Shown here: in pieces, positions 1 through 8,508 of the stretch | Numbering within the stretch: position 1 is the first letter of the stretch | Layout: every line of letters begins with the position of its first letter | Assembly: GCF_012935715.1 (NCBI RefSeq) | Contig: NZ_CP052860.1 | Location: 1,612,001-1,676,000 of the forward strand | Source of the DNA: Pseudomonas sp. ADAK13 | Lineage (GTDB): Bacteria > Pseudomonadota > Gammaproteobacteria > Pseudomonadales > Pseudomonadaceae | Length of the DNA: 64,000 nt | Reading direction: 5' to 3' | Position numbers and translations under genes: made by a program | Notes under the pieces: model-generated | What the model was told of the DNA's origin: nothing | What the model saw: the letters and a program-made list of their open reading frames with translations, nothing else | Database searches by the model: none

Positions 1-11
1 CCTGGCTTTTT

Positions 12-53
12 TGGGGCCGCTTCACAGCCCGGCGGGAGCAAGCTCCCTCGCCA
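12..53. repeat. REP-type palindrome (half element) at left edge
   Basis: An imperfect inverted repeat built on GGGAGCAAGCTCCC, followed by CTCGCCAC. It matches one arm of the larger paired element at 13348-13477. It lies just downstream of the short-chain dehydrogenase gene, where it may act as a 3' mRNA-stabilising hairpin. Confidence 0.7.
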
Positions 54-69
54 CAAAAGCTCGCCGTAC

Positions 70-837
70 TTAGCCCTTGGCGCCACGCTCAATCGCAAAC
101 CCGGCCCAGGTCTGGCTCACCGGCATCAGCTCCAGGCGATTGATGTTCACGTGCGCCGGGGTGTTCAGCACCCAGAAGATCGTGTCCGCAATGTCCTGCG
201 GCTGGATCGGCTCGGCACCGGCATAAGTCGCGTCATAACGCGCCTGGTCACCGGCAAAGCGCACCAGGGAGAACTCGCTTTCGCACAGGCCCGGCTCGAT
301 GTTGGTCACACGCACGCCGGTGCCTTGCAGGTCGCACCGCAGGTTCAGCGAGAACTGTTTGACGAAGGCTTTGGTGCCGCCATACACGTGGCTGCCCGGG
401 TACGGGTAGCTGCCAGCGATGGAGCCGAGGTTGATGATGCCGGCGCCACGGCCGTGGGCGATCAGGCGCGGCAACAGCAGGCTGGTGGTGGTCAGCAGGC
501 CCTTGATGTTGGTGTCGACCATGGTTTCCCAATCGTCGAGGCTGCACTTGGGCGCAGGGTCAGTGCCCACTGCCAGGCCGGCGTTGTTGATCAGCCCGCG
601 CAGGGTGCTGAAGGACGGCGGCAGGTTGGCGATCGCCTCTTCCATGGCCTTGCGGTCACGTACGTCCACCACTAGGCCGTGCACTTCGGTCTGCTTGGAA
701 AGCTCGGCACACAGGGCGTTCAGACGCTCTGCGCGGCGGCCGGTGAGCACCAGTTTCCAGCCGGCTTCGGCAAAACGCCGGGCACAGGCTTCGCCAAAAC
801 CTGAGGTCGCGCCAGTAATAAACAGCGTATTGGACAT
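70..837 (-). CDS. SDR-family NAD(P)-dependent oxidoreductase (YdfG-like)
   Basis: A 255-aa classical short-chain dehydrogenase. The N-terminal cofactor motif TGATSGFG (TGxxxGxG), the NNAG motif near residue 87 and the catalytic YGGTK (YxxxK) near residue 152 are all visible, so it should be an active cytoplasmic oxidoreductase with a Rossmann fold. The overall layout resembles the YdfG group, which acts on 3-hydroxy acids and serine; the true substrate cannot be read from sequence. The start is supported by an AAGGAG ribosome-binding site 7-8 bases upstream. It is transcribed alone; the next gene on the same strand, livF, is separated by 730 bp of DNA rich in DnaA-box-like sites. Confidence 0.88.
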   Translation of the reverse strand: MSNTLFITGATSGFGEACARRFAEAGWKLVLTGRRAERLNALCAELSKQTEVHGLVVDVRDRKAMEEAIANLPPSFSTLRGLINNAGLAVGTDPAPKCSLDDWETMVDTNIKGLLTTTSLLLPRLIAHGRGAGIINLGSIAGSYPYPGSHVYGGTKAFVKQFSLNLRCDLQGTGVRVTNIEPGLCESEFSLVRFAGDQARYDATYAGAEPIQPQDIADTIFWVLNTPAHVNINRLELMPVSQTWAGFAIERGAKG

Positions 838-1009
838 GGTGTTCTCCTTGCAGGGCTACGAGGTAAAAAATCAGCCAGCAGAATGCCCGGCTGCCGGGCT
901 GGCGGCAACTGATACACGCTGTGGGGAGAGGTGAACGCCTCTCATGTTGTACGAAATTCAACCAATCACTTGAAACCCATACGGGCCGTGGCGTGCAGCC
1001 ATGTGCGCG

Positions 1010-1515
1010 CACCTTATCCACAGCCCCGTCCACAGTCTTTGGGGGCAAGTGCAAAAGCTGAAAGCCGCGGTATACAAGGCTTTCAGCGCGATTCAAAAAG
1101 TTTTTTGCTTGACCTGAGCCAAGCCCTATGTAGCCCGGTTCAAAACAGTGCAACCAGGACGATGGCTCCAGGCCAGTCATTCCGGCCCCTGCGGCACTCT
1201 TTCCAGAGTTTAGTCACAGACTTATCCACAGGATGGAATGACATATTCCGGTCATATACCTGTGTCTTTAAACAGGTTGACAAACCCTTCGGGTGGTCAC
1301 GAAAAAACCGCTGATCAAAAAACAACCACAGCGCTGCAAGCCACGAAAACAAAGGCCTCCAGCCAGCTACTCCCACGTTACCCACAGCCGGTTCCACAGT
1401 GGTTGGGGACAAGTCAAAACTGTGACAAAACAGGGATTTGCGGCGGCTATATGTCGCGCTTTGGCAGGTGCCTGGATTTGTTGTCCACAATTTCGGGAAA
1501 GCACTGTGGATAGCC
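1010..1515. other. Cluster of DnaA-box-like 9-mers in a long gene-free interval
   Basis: The 838-1570 interval has no convincing gene. It holds two perfect TTATCCACA boxes (1014-1022 and 1222-1230) and five one-mismatch boxes against TTWTNCACA: TTAGTCACA at 1210-1218, TTACCCACA at 1378-1386, TTGTCCACA at 1481-1489 and, on the minus strand, TTTGTCACA at 1421-1429 and CTATCCACA at 1505-1513. Short A/T-rich stretches lie between them, near 1090-1110 and 1290-1325. This density is far above chance for GC-rich DNA. It could titrate DnaA (datA-like), help recycle DnaA (DARS-like) or control the flanking genes. The site function is inference. Confidence 0.6.
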
Positions 1516-1547
1516 AAAAACAAGTGTGGGAGCCGAAGCTCCCACAC
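1515..1547 (-). terminator. Intrinsic terminator of the liv operon
   Basis: A perfect 10-bp stem, GTGTGGGAGC with GCTCCCACAC, closes a TTCG loop on the minus strand and is followed by TTGTTTTT. It begins 24 bases after the livF stop codon. Confidence 0.85.
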
Positions 1548-1570
1548 AGGTATTACCGCTGAATCAGCAA

Positions 1571-2287
1571 TCAATGCCCGCCCAGATAAGCGTTACGCAC
1601 CTCCTCATTCACCAGCAGCTCCTTGCCGGTGCCTGTGAGGCGAATCTCGCCGTTGACCATCACGTATGCCCGGTCCGACAAGCGCAACGCATGGTTGGCG
1701 TTCTGCTCCACCAGGAAGATGGTCATGCCGGTGGACGCCAGCTCCCGCAGCGTGGCGAAGATCTGCTTCACCACAATCGGCGCCAGCCCCAGGCTCGGCT
1801 CGTCCAGCAGCAACAGCTTCGGCCGGCTCATCAGTGCACGGGCGATGGCGAGCATCTGCTGTTCGCCACCGGACATGGTCATCGCCCGCTGGTTACGCCG
1901 CTCCTTGAGCCGCGGGAACAGCTCGAACATGCGCTGCATGTCCTCGGTGGCGAACTTGTCGCCAATCGGGATGGTGCCCATCAACAGGTTTTCCTCGACG
2001 GTCATGTCGGGGAACACCCGCCGGCCTTCCGGCGACTGCGCAATACCGTTGGAGGCGATGTAGTGGGACGACTTGTGGGTAATGTCCACGCCGCGGTAGA
2101 TGATCTGCCCCGACTCGGCCCGTGGCTGGCCGAAGATCGACATCAGCAGCGTGGACTTACCCGCGCCGTTGGAGCCGATCAGGCTGACGGTTTCGCCTTC
2201 GTTGATGTGCAGCGAGACTTTCTTCAAGGCCTGGATCGGGCCGTAGAACACGTCCAGGTCTTTCAGTTCGAGGATTGGTTCACTCAT
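1571..2287 (-). CDS. livF: Branched-chain amino acid ABC transporter, ATP-binding protein LivF
   Basis: A 238-aa ABC ATPase, one of two that power high-affinity uptake of leucine, isoleucine and valine through the LivHM permease. Walker A (GSNGAGKST) sits near residue 37, the signature MSGGEQQML near 138, and Walker B plus D-loop (LLLLDEPSLGLAP) near 160, followed by the switch histidine region LVEQNA. Length is normal for LivF. It overlaps the livG stop by four bases (ATGA), implying translational coupling. It is the last gene of livKHMGF and is followed by a strong hairpin terminator. Confidence 0.95.
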   Translation of the reverse strand: MSEPILELKDLDVFYGPIQALKKVSLHINEGETVSLIGSNGAGKSTLLMSIFGQPRAESGQIIYRGVDITHKSSHYIASNGIAQSPEGRRVFPDMTVEENLLMGTIPIGDKFATEDMQRMFELFPRLKERRNQRAMTMSGGEQQMLAIARALMSRPKLLLLDEPSLGLAPIVVKQIFATLRELASTGMTIFLVEQNANHALRLSDRAYVMVNGEIRLTGTGKELLVNEEVRNAYLGGH

Positions 2288-3159
2288 ACCAGCTCCTCTT
2301 CATCAGCGCCCAGGTAAGCCGCGATCACTTTAGGGTCGTTACGGATCGCTTCCGGGCCGCCTTCCGCAATGACGTTGCCGTGGTCCAGCACCACGATGTG
2401 GTCGGAAATACTCATCACCATGCCCATGTCGTGTTCGATCAGCACCACCGTCAGGTCGTGTTCGTCCCGCAGCAGGCGAATCATCGCGCTGAGGGCTTCG
2501 GTTTCCTGGGGGTTGAGGCCGGCAGCCGGTTCGTCGAGGCAGATGATCTGCGGCCGGGTGCACATGGCGCGGGCGATTTCCAGGCGGCGTTGTTGGCCGT
2601 AGGACAGCTCGCCGGCCAGGCGGTTGGCGCAGTCCACCAGGTCCACCACTTCCAGCCAGTAGAACGCATGGTCGAGGGCGTCGCTTTCAGCCTTGCGGTA
2701 GCCCTTGGTGTTGAGGATGCCCGCGAGCATGTTGCGGTTGACCCACATGTGCTGGGCCACCAGCAGGTTCTCCACCACCGACATTTCCTTGAACAGGCGA
2801 ATGTTCTGGAAGGTACGCGCCAGGCCTGCACGGTTCACCAGGTGGGTGCCGCCGAACATCTTGTAGAACACCCGGCTGAAGAAGCTTTTCGGTGAGACAA
2901 AGTCGGTGGCCTTGAAGCGCTCGCCGAGTAACTGGATCACGTTGGTCTGCTTGCCGCGCACATTGAGTTCGATCTTGCCGCCGGAGGCTTTGTAAAAACC
3001 GGTCAGGCAGTTGAACACCGTGGTCTTGCCGGCACCGTTGGGGCCGATCAGGGCGAAGATCGAGTTGCGTTCGACCTTGAGGCTCACATCGCTCAAGGCC
3101 TTGATGCCACCGAAGTGCATCATCAGGTGTTCAACGGAAAGGACGACTTCCTTGCTCAT
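2284..3159 (-). CDS. livG: Branched-chain amino acid ABC transporter, ATP-binding protein LivG
   Basis: A 291-aa ABC ATPase, partner of LivF. Walker A (GPNGAGKTT) near residue 39, signature LSYGQQRRLEIARAM near 190, Walker B (IICLDEPAAGLNP) near 210. It is longer than LivF because of an insertion of about 50 residues after Walker A, which is typical for LivG. The start overlaps the livM stop by four bases (ATGA) and its own stop overlaps the livF start in the same way, so livM, livG and livF are read as a tightly coupled unit. Confidence 0.95.
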   Translation of the reverse strand: MSKEVVLSVEHLMMHFGGIKALSDVSLKVERNSIFALIGPNGAGKTTVFNCLTGFYKASGGKIELNVRGKQTNVIQLLGERFKATDFVSPKSFFSRVFYKMFGGTHLVNRAGLARTFQNIRLFKEMSVVENLLVAQHMWVNRNMLAGILNTKGYRKAESDALDHAFYWLEVVDLVDCANRLAGELSYGQQRRLEIARAMCTRPQIICLDEPAAGLNPQETEALSAMIRLLRDEHDLTVVLIEHDMGMVMSISDHIVVLDHGNVIAEGGPEAIRNDPKVIAAYLGADEEELV

Positions 3160-4433
3160 GGCGCCACTCCTTTACGTGGGACGACACCGGTACGGCTGAT
3201 GCGAATCAGGCCTCGTGGTCGCCAGATCATCATTACCACCATCAACACGCCAAACAGCAGCACACGGTATTCAGAGAAGCTGCGCAGCAACTCGGGCGCC
3301 ACGGTCAACACGAACGCGGCAATTACCACGCCGACGGTGGAGCCCATGCCGCCCAACACCACGATGGCGAGGATCAGCGCCGACTCGAAGAAGGTGAACG
3401 ACGACGGGTTGACGAAGCCCTGGTAGCTGGCGAAAAACACCCCGGCCAAACCGGCAGTGGAAGCGCCAATGGTGAACGCCGAGAGCTTCACCAGCACGTG
3501 GTTGAGGCCCATGGAACGGCAAGCGATTTCATCTTCGCGCAAGGCTTCCCAGGCGCGGCCCACCGGCATGCGAGTCAGGCGGTGCTTGATGTACAGCACC
3601 AGCAGCACCACCAGGAACAGCACGATGTAGATGAACAGGAATTTGAAGTTGGCGTTGTAGTCGATGCCGAAGAATTCGTGGAACGGCACCCCGCCATCCT
3701 TCGCCTTGCGCACAAACTCCAGGCCGAAAAACGTCGGCGACGGCACCGGCATGCCGTTCGGGCCACCGGTAAACGACAGCCAGTTGTTCAGCACCAGGCG
3801 GATGATTTCACCGAAGCCCAGGGTCACGATCGCCAGGTAATCGCCGTGCATTCGCAGTACCGGGAACCCGAGTATGCACCCCGCCAACGCGGCACAGATG
3901 GCCGCCAACGGCAGCACCGACCAGAAGCCCAGACCGAGGTATTGATAACCCAGCGCCAGCCCATAGGCACCAATGGCATAGAACGCCACGTAGCCCAGGT
4001 CGAGCAGCCCGGCCAGGCCCACCACGATGTTCAGGCCCAGGCCCAGCAACACGTAGATCAGCCCGAGGATCACCACGGTCAGCAGGTATTTGTTGGCGAA
4101 GAACGGGAAGACGATGGCAATCACGATCAACGCCGGGATGATCCAGCGCAGGCGCGATTTGTAGTCCGGCTTGAGCACGTGCACACCGGAACCGGTGCTC
4201 TCAAATCCCTGCAGAATCCGCAGGCCCTTGGGGGTTTGCAGGAACAGGCTCATGGCGAACCGGCCGACCATCACAATGGCCACCAGGATGCCGACACGCG
4301 CCGGTTCCAGGTTGAAGCTGTAGCCGTCGAGGACCACGCCGACGATCGGACCGAACACGATCAGCGAAATCAGCCCGGCGAGTACCGCATCGACGACACT
4401 TTTCTTGATATCGATAGAGTAGGCAGCAGACAT
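3156..4433 (-). CDS. livM: Branched-chain amino acid ABC transporter, permease LivM
   Basis: A 425-aa inner-membrane permease of the LivM family. Many hydrophobic segments are visible, beginning near residue 14 and including a group at about 95-200 and another at about 270-400. The cytoplasmic loop with REDEIACRSMGLN fits the region that docks on the ATPases. An N-terminal extension of about 90 residues precedes the conserved core, as in other gamma-proteobacterial LivM proteins. It follows livH after two bases and overlaps livG by four. It pairs with LivH to form the translocation pore. Confidence 0.94.
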   Translation of the reverse strand: MSAAYSIDIKKSVVDAVLAGLISLIVFGPIVGVVLDGYSFNLEPARVGILVAIVMVGRFAMSLFLQTPKGLRILQGFESTGSGVHVLKPDYKSRLRWIIPALIVIAIVFPFFANKYLLTVVILGLIYVLLGLGLNIVVGLAGLLDLGYVAFYAIGAYGLALGYQYLGLGFWSVLPLAAICAALAGCILGFPVLRMHGDYLAIVTLGFGEIIRLVLNNWLSFTGGPNGMPVPSPTFFGLEFVRKAKDGGVPFHEFFGIDYNANFKFLFIYIVLFLVVLLVLYIKHRLTRMPVGRAWEALREDEIACRSMGLNHVLVKLSAFTIGASTAGLAGVFFASYQGFVNPSSFTFFESALILAIVVLGGMGSTVGVVIAAFVLTVAPELLRSFSEYRVLLFGVLMVVMMIWRPRGLIRISRTGVVPRKGVAP

Positions 4434-4435
4434 AG

Positions 4436-5350
4436 TTATACCTTCGCCACGAGTGGGCGACCGAGCAGGCCCTGGGGACGGAAAATCAGGATCACCACCA
4501 GCAGGGAGAAACTGAACACGTCTTTGTAGTCAGAGTTGATCAACCCCGAGAACAGCGACTCGGAAATACCCAGGATGATCCCGCCGAGCATGGCCCCAGG
4601 CAGGGAACCGATGCCGCCGAGTACCGCTGCGGTAAATGCCTTGATGCCGATGATGAAGCCGGCATAGAAGTCGAACGTGCCGTAGTTCAGGGTGATCAGC
4701 ACACCGGCCAACGCGGCCATGGCGGCACCAATCACGAATACGTAGGAGATGACCCGGTCGGTGTTGATGCCGAGGATCGACGCCATCTTGCGGTCTTGCT
4801 GGGTAGCGCGGCACATGCGGCCGAGCTTGGTGTACTTGATGATGTAGGTCAGCAGGCCCATGCCGACGAACGCGGCCACCAGGATGAACACCTTGGTGTA
4901 GGTCAACTGCACGAACCCGGTGCCGATGTCGACTCTCCAGGCGCCGGCCAGCAGCGTCGGGATGCCTTGTTGCTTGGCGCCCTGGGCGATCTGCGCGTAG
5001 TTCTGCAGGATCAGCGAGATACCGATGGCGCTGATCAGCGGTGCCAGTCGGGTGGAGTTGCGCAGCGGTTTGTAGGCGACACGCTCAATGACCCAGCCGT
5101 AAACGCCAGTGACGACGACGGTGAAGATCAGGGTGCCGAGAATGAGCAGCGGGAAGGATTCGATGCCGAAGTAAGCCAGCAGTGCCAGACTGATCGCCGC
5201 GAGGTAAGCGGAAATCATATAAACCTCGCCGTGGGCGAAGTTGATCATGCCAATGATGCCATAGACCATTGTGTAGCCGATGGCGATCAAGCCATAGACC
5301 GACCCGAGGGTCAGCCCATTGACCAGTTGCTGCAGGAATATACCATCCAT
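4436..5350 (-). CDS. livH: Branched-chain amino acid ABC transporter, permease LivH
   Basis: A 304-aa inner-membrane permease of the LivH family, almost entirely hydrophobic with about eight predicted spans. The N-terminal GSVYGLIAIGYTMVYGIIGM and the C-terminal LGGIGSLPGAMLGG motifs are characteristic. It is separated from livK by about 250 bp that contain a paired REP element, so its expression relative to the binding protein may be reduced after transcription. The Shine-Dalgarno before this start is weak; the MDGIF start fits family length. Confidence 0.94.
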   Translation of the reverse strand: MDGIFLQQLVNGLTLGSVYGLIAIGYTMVYGIIGMINFAHGEVYMISAYLAAISLALLAYFGIESFPLLILGTLIFTVVVTGVYGWVIERVAYKPLRNSTRLAPLISAIGISLILQNYAQIAQGAKQQGIPTLLAGAWRVDIGTGFVQLTYTKVFILVAAFVGMGLLTYIIKYTKLGRMCRATQQDRKMASILGINTDRVISYVFVIGAAMAALAGVLITLNYGTFDFYAGFIIGIKAFTAAVLGGIGSLPGAMLGGIILGISESLFSGLINSDYKDVFSFSLLVVILIFRPQGLLGRPLVAKV

Positions 5351-5464
5351 AACGCAATCTCACGCAGTGAGAGCCTGCACACCTGTGGGTGTGCGGTTCT
5401 TCTAGGAGGAAAAGACAGACACAAAAGGGGCTGGCAACCAAGTTCCCGTGCGGGAGCTGGCTTG

Positions 5465-5552
5465 TGTGGGAGCCGGGCTTGCCCGCGATGCAGACACCTC
5501 GCAATGTCAGTCAAACCGAGGTGACGCTATCGCAGGCAAGCCAGCTCCCACA
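5465..5552. repeat. Paired REP element (REPIN) between livH and livK
   Basis: Two inverted arms, TGTGGGAGCCGGGCTTGCCC and its near complement ending in AGCTCCCACA, flank about 40 bp. The element lies inside the livKHMGF transcription unit, directly after the binding-protein gene, the position where REP hairpins are known to stabilise upstream mRNA in transporter operons such as malEFG. Confidence 0.8.
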
Positions 5553-5603
5553 AAAGCCCGGCTCCTACAGGGTCAAGTGGCGTCTAACCAATCGCGCTAA
5601 CTA

Positions 5604-6740
5604 TTACTTCTGCTTTTCCAGCTGGTGATACTTGCCGTCCTTGTCCCACTGGTAAACCACATAGTCGGAGACTTTCAGGTCGCCCTTGGCGTCCCAATTC
5701 TTCTCGCCCATGACGGTTTTGACCGGGTGGGCTTTGAGCCACTTGGCCGCGTCTTCGCCTTTGTTGGACTTGGCGCCATTGAAGCCGGCGGCCAGGGCCT
5801 GGATCGAAGCGTAGGCGTACAGGGTGTAGCCTTCAGGCTCGGTACCGGCCTTGCGGAACTGTTCCACGACGGTCTTGCTGTCTGGCAGCAGGCGAGGGTC
5901 GGCGCCGAAGGTCATGTACACGCCATCCACGTACTGCGCACCACCGGCGGTCGCCACCAGTTCATCGGTGACCACACCGTCATCGGACATGAACTTCACG
6001 TCTTTCAGGCCGGCTTCACGAATCTGGCGAACCAGTGGACCGGCTTCCGGGTGCAGGCCGCCGAAGTACACGACGTCAGCACCGGTGGAGCGGATCTTGG
6101 TGACCAGGGCGCTGAAATCTTTCTCGCCACGGGTCAGGCCTTCTTCCAGCACCGGCTTCACGCCGCGCTTGGTCAACTGCTGTGCAGTGGCGTCCGCCAG
6201 GCCTTTGCCGTAGGTGTCCTTGTCGTTGATAACGGCAACTTTCTTGCCCTTGAGCACGTCGACGATGTAGTCGCCGGCCACGATGCCTTGCTGGTCGTCA
6301 CGACCACACATACGGAACACCGCCGACAGGCCGCGCTCGGTGACCTGCGGGTTGGTGGAGCCCGGGGTGATCATGATGATGCCCGCTTCGTCGTACACCT
6401 CGGACGCCGGGATAGTGTTGGACGAGCAGAAGTGCCCGACCACGCCGATCACTTTGTCCTGGTCTGCCAGACGGTTGGCCACGGCCACCGCTTGCTTGGG
6501 TTCGCAGGCGTCGTCGCCGGCCACCAGTTTGATCTGCTCGCCGTTGATGCCGCCGGCCTTGTTGATGACATCGGCTGCCGCCTGGGCACCTTTCATGTAC
6601 TGCTCACCAAATGCCGCGTTGGCGCCGGTCATCGGCCCCGCTACGCCAATCTTCACATCAGCTTGAGCAAACGCAGAAACACCCAGCGCAGCAGCAACTG
6701 CGAGGGCTAGAAAACCTTTCTTGTAAAACGTCTGGGACAT
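5604..6740 (-). CDS. livK: Branched-chain amino acid ABC transporter, periplasmic binding protein LivK
   Basis: A 378-aa periplasmic solute-binding protein of the Leu/Ile/Val (BraC/LivK) family. A Sec signal peptide is clear, with a lysine-containing n-region, hydrophobic LALAVAAALGVSA and cleavage near AFAQA. The mature protein begins DVKIGVAGPMTG, the family hallmark. I chose the MSQTFYKK start at 6740 because GGAG lies eight bases upstream and the signal peptide begins there; an upstream in-frame start would add 15 unlikely residues. It is first in the operon and has a large upstream region with repeated operator-like sites. Confidence 0.95.
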   Translation of the reverse strand: MSQTFYKKGFLALAVAAALGVSAFAQADVKIGVAGPMTGANAAFGEQYMKGAQAAADVINKAGGINGEQIKLVAGDDACEPKQAVAVANRLADQDKVIGVVGHFCSSNTIPASEVYDEAGIIMITPGSTNPQVTERGLSAVFRMCGRDDQQGIVAGDYIVDVLKGKKVAVINDKDTYGKGLADATAQQLTKRGVKPVLEEGLTRGEKDFSALVTKIRSTGADVVYFGGLHPEAGPLVRQIREAGLKDVKFMSDDGVVTDELVATAGGAQYVDGVYMTFGADPRLLPDSKTVVEQFRKAGTEPEGYTLYAYASIQALAAGFNGAKSNKGEDAAKWLKAHPVKTVMGEKNWDAKGDLKVSDYVVYQWDKDGKYHQLEKQK

Positions 6741-6849
6741 GAGTGGTGCTCCGAGGTTTTTGTTGAATTGGCACTGCAGCTTCACTTCAAAAACTTTCGA
6801 GGAAAGCCCAGAGCAAGCGGCGTGCCATTACGTTTTTATTATTCAAAAA

Positions 6850-6860
6850 GACACGGTGTC
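6850..6860. promoter_or_regulatory. Short palindrome upstream of livK
   Basis: GACAC and GTGTC flank a single central base, about 110-120 bp upstream of the livK start codon. The position suits an operator or promoter-proximal site, but no regulator can be named. Confidence 0.3.
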
Positions 6861-6899
6861 ATTGTTATTGCAGGTTTTTGGGCGCCTTTTGATTGGACG

Positions 6900-6973
6900 T
6901 GCAACCGTCTATCTCAATCGGGTGCAACCATTGGATCCATAAAGTGCAACCTTATGGATCCAACACTGCAACC
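6900..6973. promoter_or_regulatory. Phased repeat array with GGATCC inverted repeat upstream of livK
   Basis: TGCAACC occurs four times at 6900, 6923, 6945 and 6967, a spacing of 23, 22 and 22 bp or about two helical turns. Between the second and fourth copies lies a perfect 12-bp inverted repeat, TTGGATCCATAA at 6931-6942 and its complement at 6952-6963. The GGATCC cores resemble GntR/FCD-type operators such as the VanR site ATTGGATCCAAT. The array occupies the 6741-7116 interval, which otherwise contains only the livK leader and no gene. Confidence 0.5.
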
Positions 6974-7116
6974 CGGCCATTAAAGGGCCACCCTTGAGCC
7001 TGTAACAGCGTGCGTAACGGAAGTGCACATTTACAGTGCGTTACTGCTACGACTCGCACCAATACAGATTAGTAGCCGGCTAAGAAAATGCAGGCTTCTG
7101 AGCGGTATTTCGTTGA

Positions 7117-8400
7117 TCAGATCACGATCCGCAGGCATTGGCCCGCGTGATACAGCGAGAAGCCCGCCTCATACAGACAGCTGCGCAGGCCCACGCCGGC
7201 CAAGGGCTGCATCGGTGCAAACGGGATCGGCAGCGCCTGTGGATCCTGGTGACACAGGTAATCGGCAAAGGCCTTGCCCACCACACTGCCGGTGGTCACC
7301 CCACGCCCGTTGTAACCGGTGACCGCCACCAGCCCGGGCGCCGGCTCGAACAAACGCATCAAGTGGTCCGGGGTGAAAGCGATACAGCCGGTCCAGGTGC
7401 ACTCCCACTGCACCGGTTTGAGGTACGGGAAGTAGTGCTGTTGCACCCGATCGGCCCAGGCCTTGAGGAACCACGCGGGTTTCTGGTTGCCATTGCCCAG
7501 GCTGCCGAGCAACAGGCGGCCTTCGGCGTCGCGGCGAATGCTGCTGAGTACCTGGCGGGTGTCCCAGGAGCCCTGCCCGCCTGGGAGGATTTGTTGCGCA
7601 GCGTCGTCGGTCAGCGGGGCCGACGCCACCTGGTAGTAATAACCGGGGAAAAAATTGCGGCGCAGCTCGGTCCATTCGCCCTCGGTGTAGGCGTTGGAGG
7701 CGATCACCACTTGCTCGGCCTGCACCGAGCCCTGGGCAGTTTGCACAGACCAGTGCTGGCCCTGGCGTTCCAGTTGAGTGACCGGGGAATGGTCGAACAA
7801 CTGCCCGCCCAGCCCGACGGCGGCATTGGCCAAACCGCTGGTGTAGGCCATCGGGTTCAGGGTACCCGCACGCCGGTCCAGCAAGGCGGCGGCGATCTTT
7901 TTGGTACCGGTGGCTTGCTCGCATGCCGCACCGGTCAACAGCTCCACCGGGGCGCCACGACGCTGCCACTGCTCTTCACGACTGCGTAAATCCGCCTCGC
8001 CCCGGGCGTTGTGCGCCATGTGCAAGGTGCCCTCGCGGCGCAGTTGGCAGTCGATGTTGTATTTGTCGATCAGGCTGAACACCAGGGACGGTGCCGCGCC
8101 GAGCATGCGGTTGAGCTGGCTGCCCACCGCCGTGCCAAAACCGGCTTCGATCTCGTCCGGCGGAATCCACATCCCGGCATTCACCAGGCCTACGTTGCGC
8201 CCCGAACCACCGTGGCCGGTACGATGGGCTTCGAGGACGGCGACGCTTTTACCTTGTTCCAGCAAGTGAATGGCTGCCGACAAACCGGTGATACCGGCAC
8301 CGATCACGCAGACATCCACGTTGACCTCGCCCTTGAGCGCAGCCCGATCCGGCCGGCCAGGGGTGAGCTGTTCCCACAAACATGCTTCGCGTAATGCCAT
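7117..8400 (-). CDS. amaA: FAD-dependent L-pipecolate oxidase (AmaA)
   Basis: A 427-aa FAD-dependent amine/amino acid oxidase of the DAO family. The dinucleotide-binding motif VIGAGITGLSAAIHLLEQG is at about residues 31-49, and the C-terminal substrate domain contains NGRGVTTGSVVGKAFADYL. By itself this could be any DadA- or PuuB-like oxidase. The neighbouring aldehyde dehydrogenase and divergent LysR gene match the P. putida amaA-amaB-lysR set, in which AmaA oxidises L-pipecolate to piperideine-6-carboxylate during lysine degradation. It lies 108 bp after amaB, with a degenerate REP hairpin in the gap. The assignment rests partly on context. Confidence 0.82.
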   Translation of the reverse strand: MALREACLWEQLTPGRPDRAALKGEVNVDVCVIGAGITGLSAAIHLLEQGKSVAVLEAHRTGHGGSGRNVGLVNAGMWIPPDEIEAGFGTAVGSQLNRMLGAAPSLVFSLIDKYNIDCQLRREGTLHMAHNARGEADLRSREEQWQRRGAPVELLTGAACEQATGTKKIAAALLDRRAGTLNPMAYTSGLANAAVGLGGQLFDHSPVTQLERQGQHWSVQTAQGSVQAEQVVIASNAYTEGEWTELRRNFFPGYYYQVASAPLTDDAAQQILPGGQGSWDTRQVLSSIRRDAEGRLLLGSLGNGNQKPAWFLKAWADRVQQHYFPYLKPVQWECTWTGCIAFTPDHLMRLFEPAPGLVAVTGYNGRGVTTGSVVGKAFADYLCHQDPQALPIPFAPMQPLAGVGLRSCLYEAGFSLYHAGQCLRIVI

Positions 8401-8457
8401 TGCCAGACTCCGATGAGACCTAACAAACCACTATTTTGATGTGCGAACCCGATCAAC

Positions 8458-8485
8458 TGTGGGAGCTGGCTTGCCTGCTCCCACA
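8458..8485. repeat. Degenerate REP hairpin between amaB and amaA
   Basis: TGTGGGAGC and GCTCCCACA enclose a 10-base loop. It looks like a collapsed REP element within the probable amaB-amaA transcript. Confidence 0.65.
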
Positions 8486-8508
8486 TTGACCTCACTTCGA
8501 GCAGAGAC

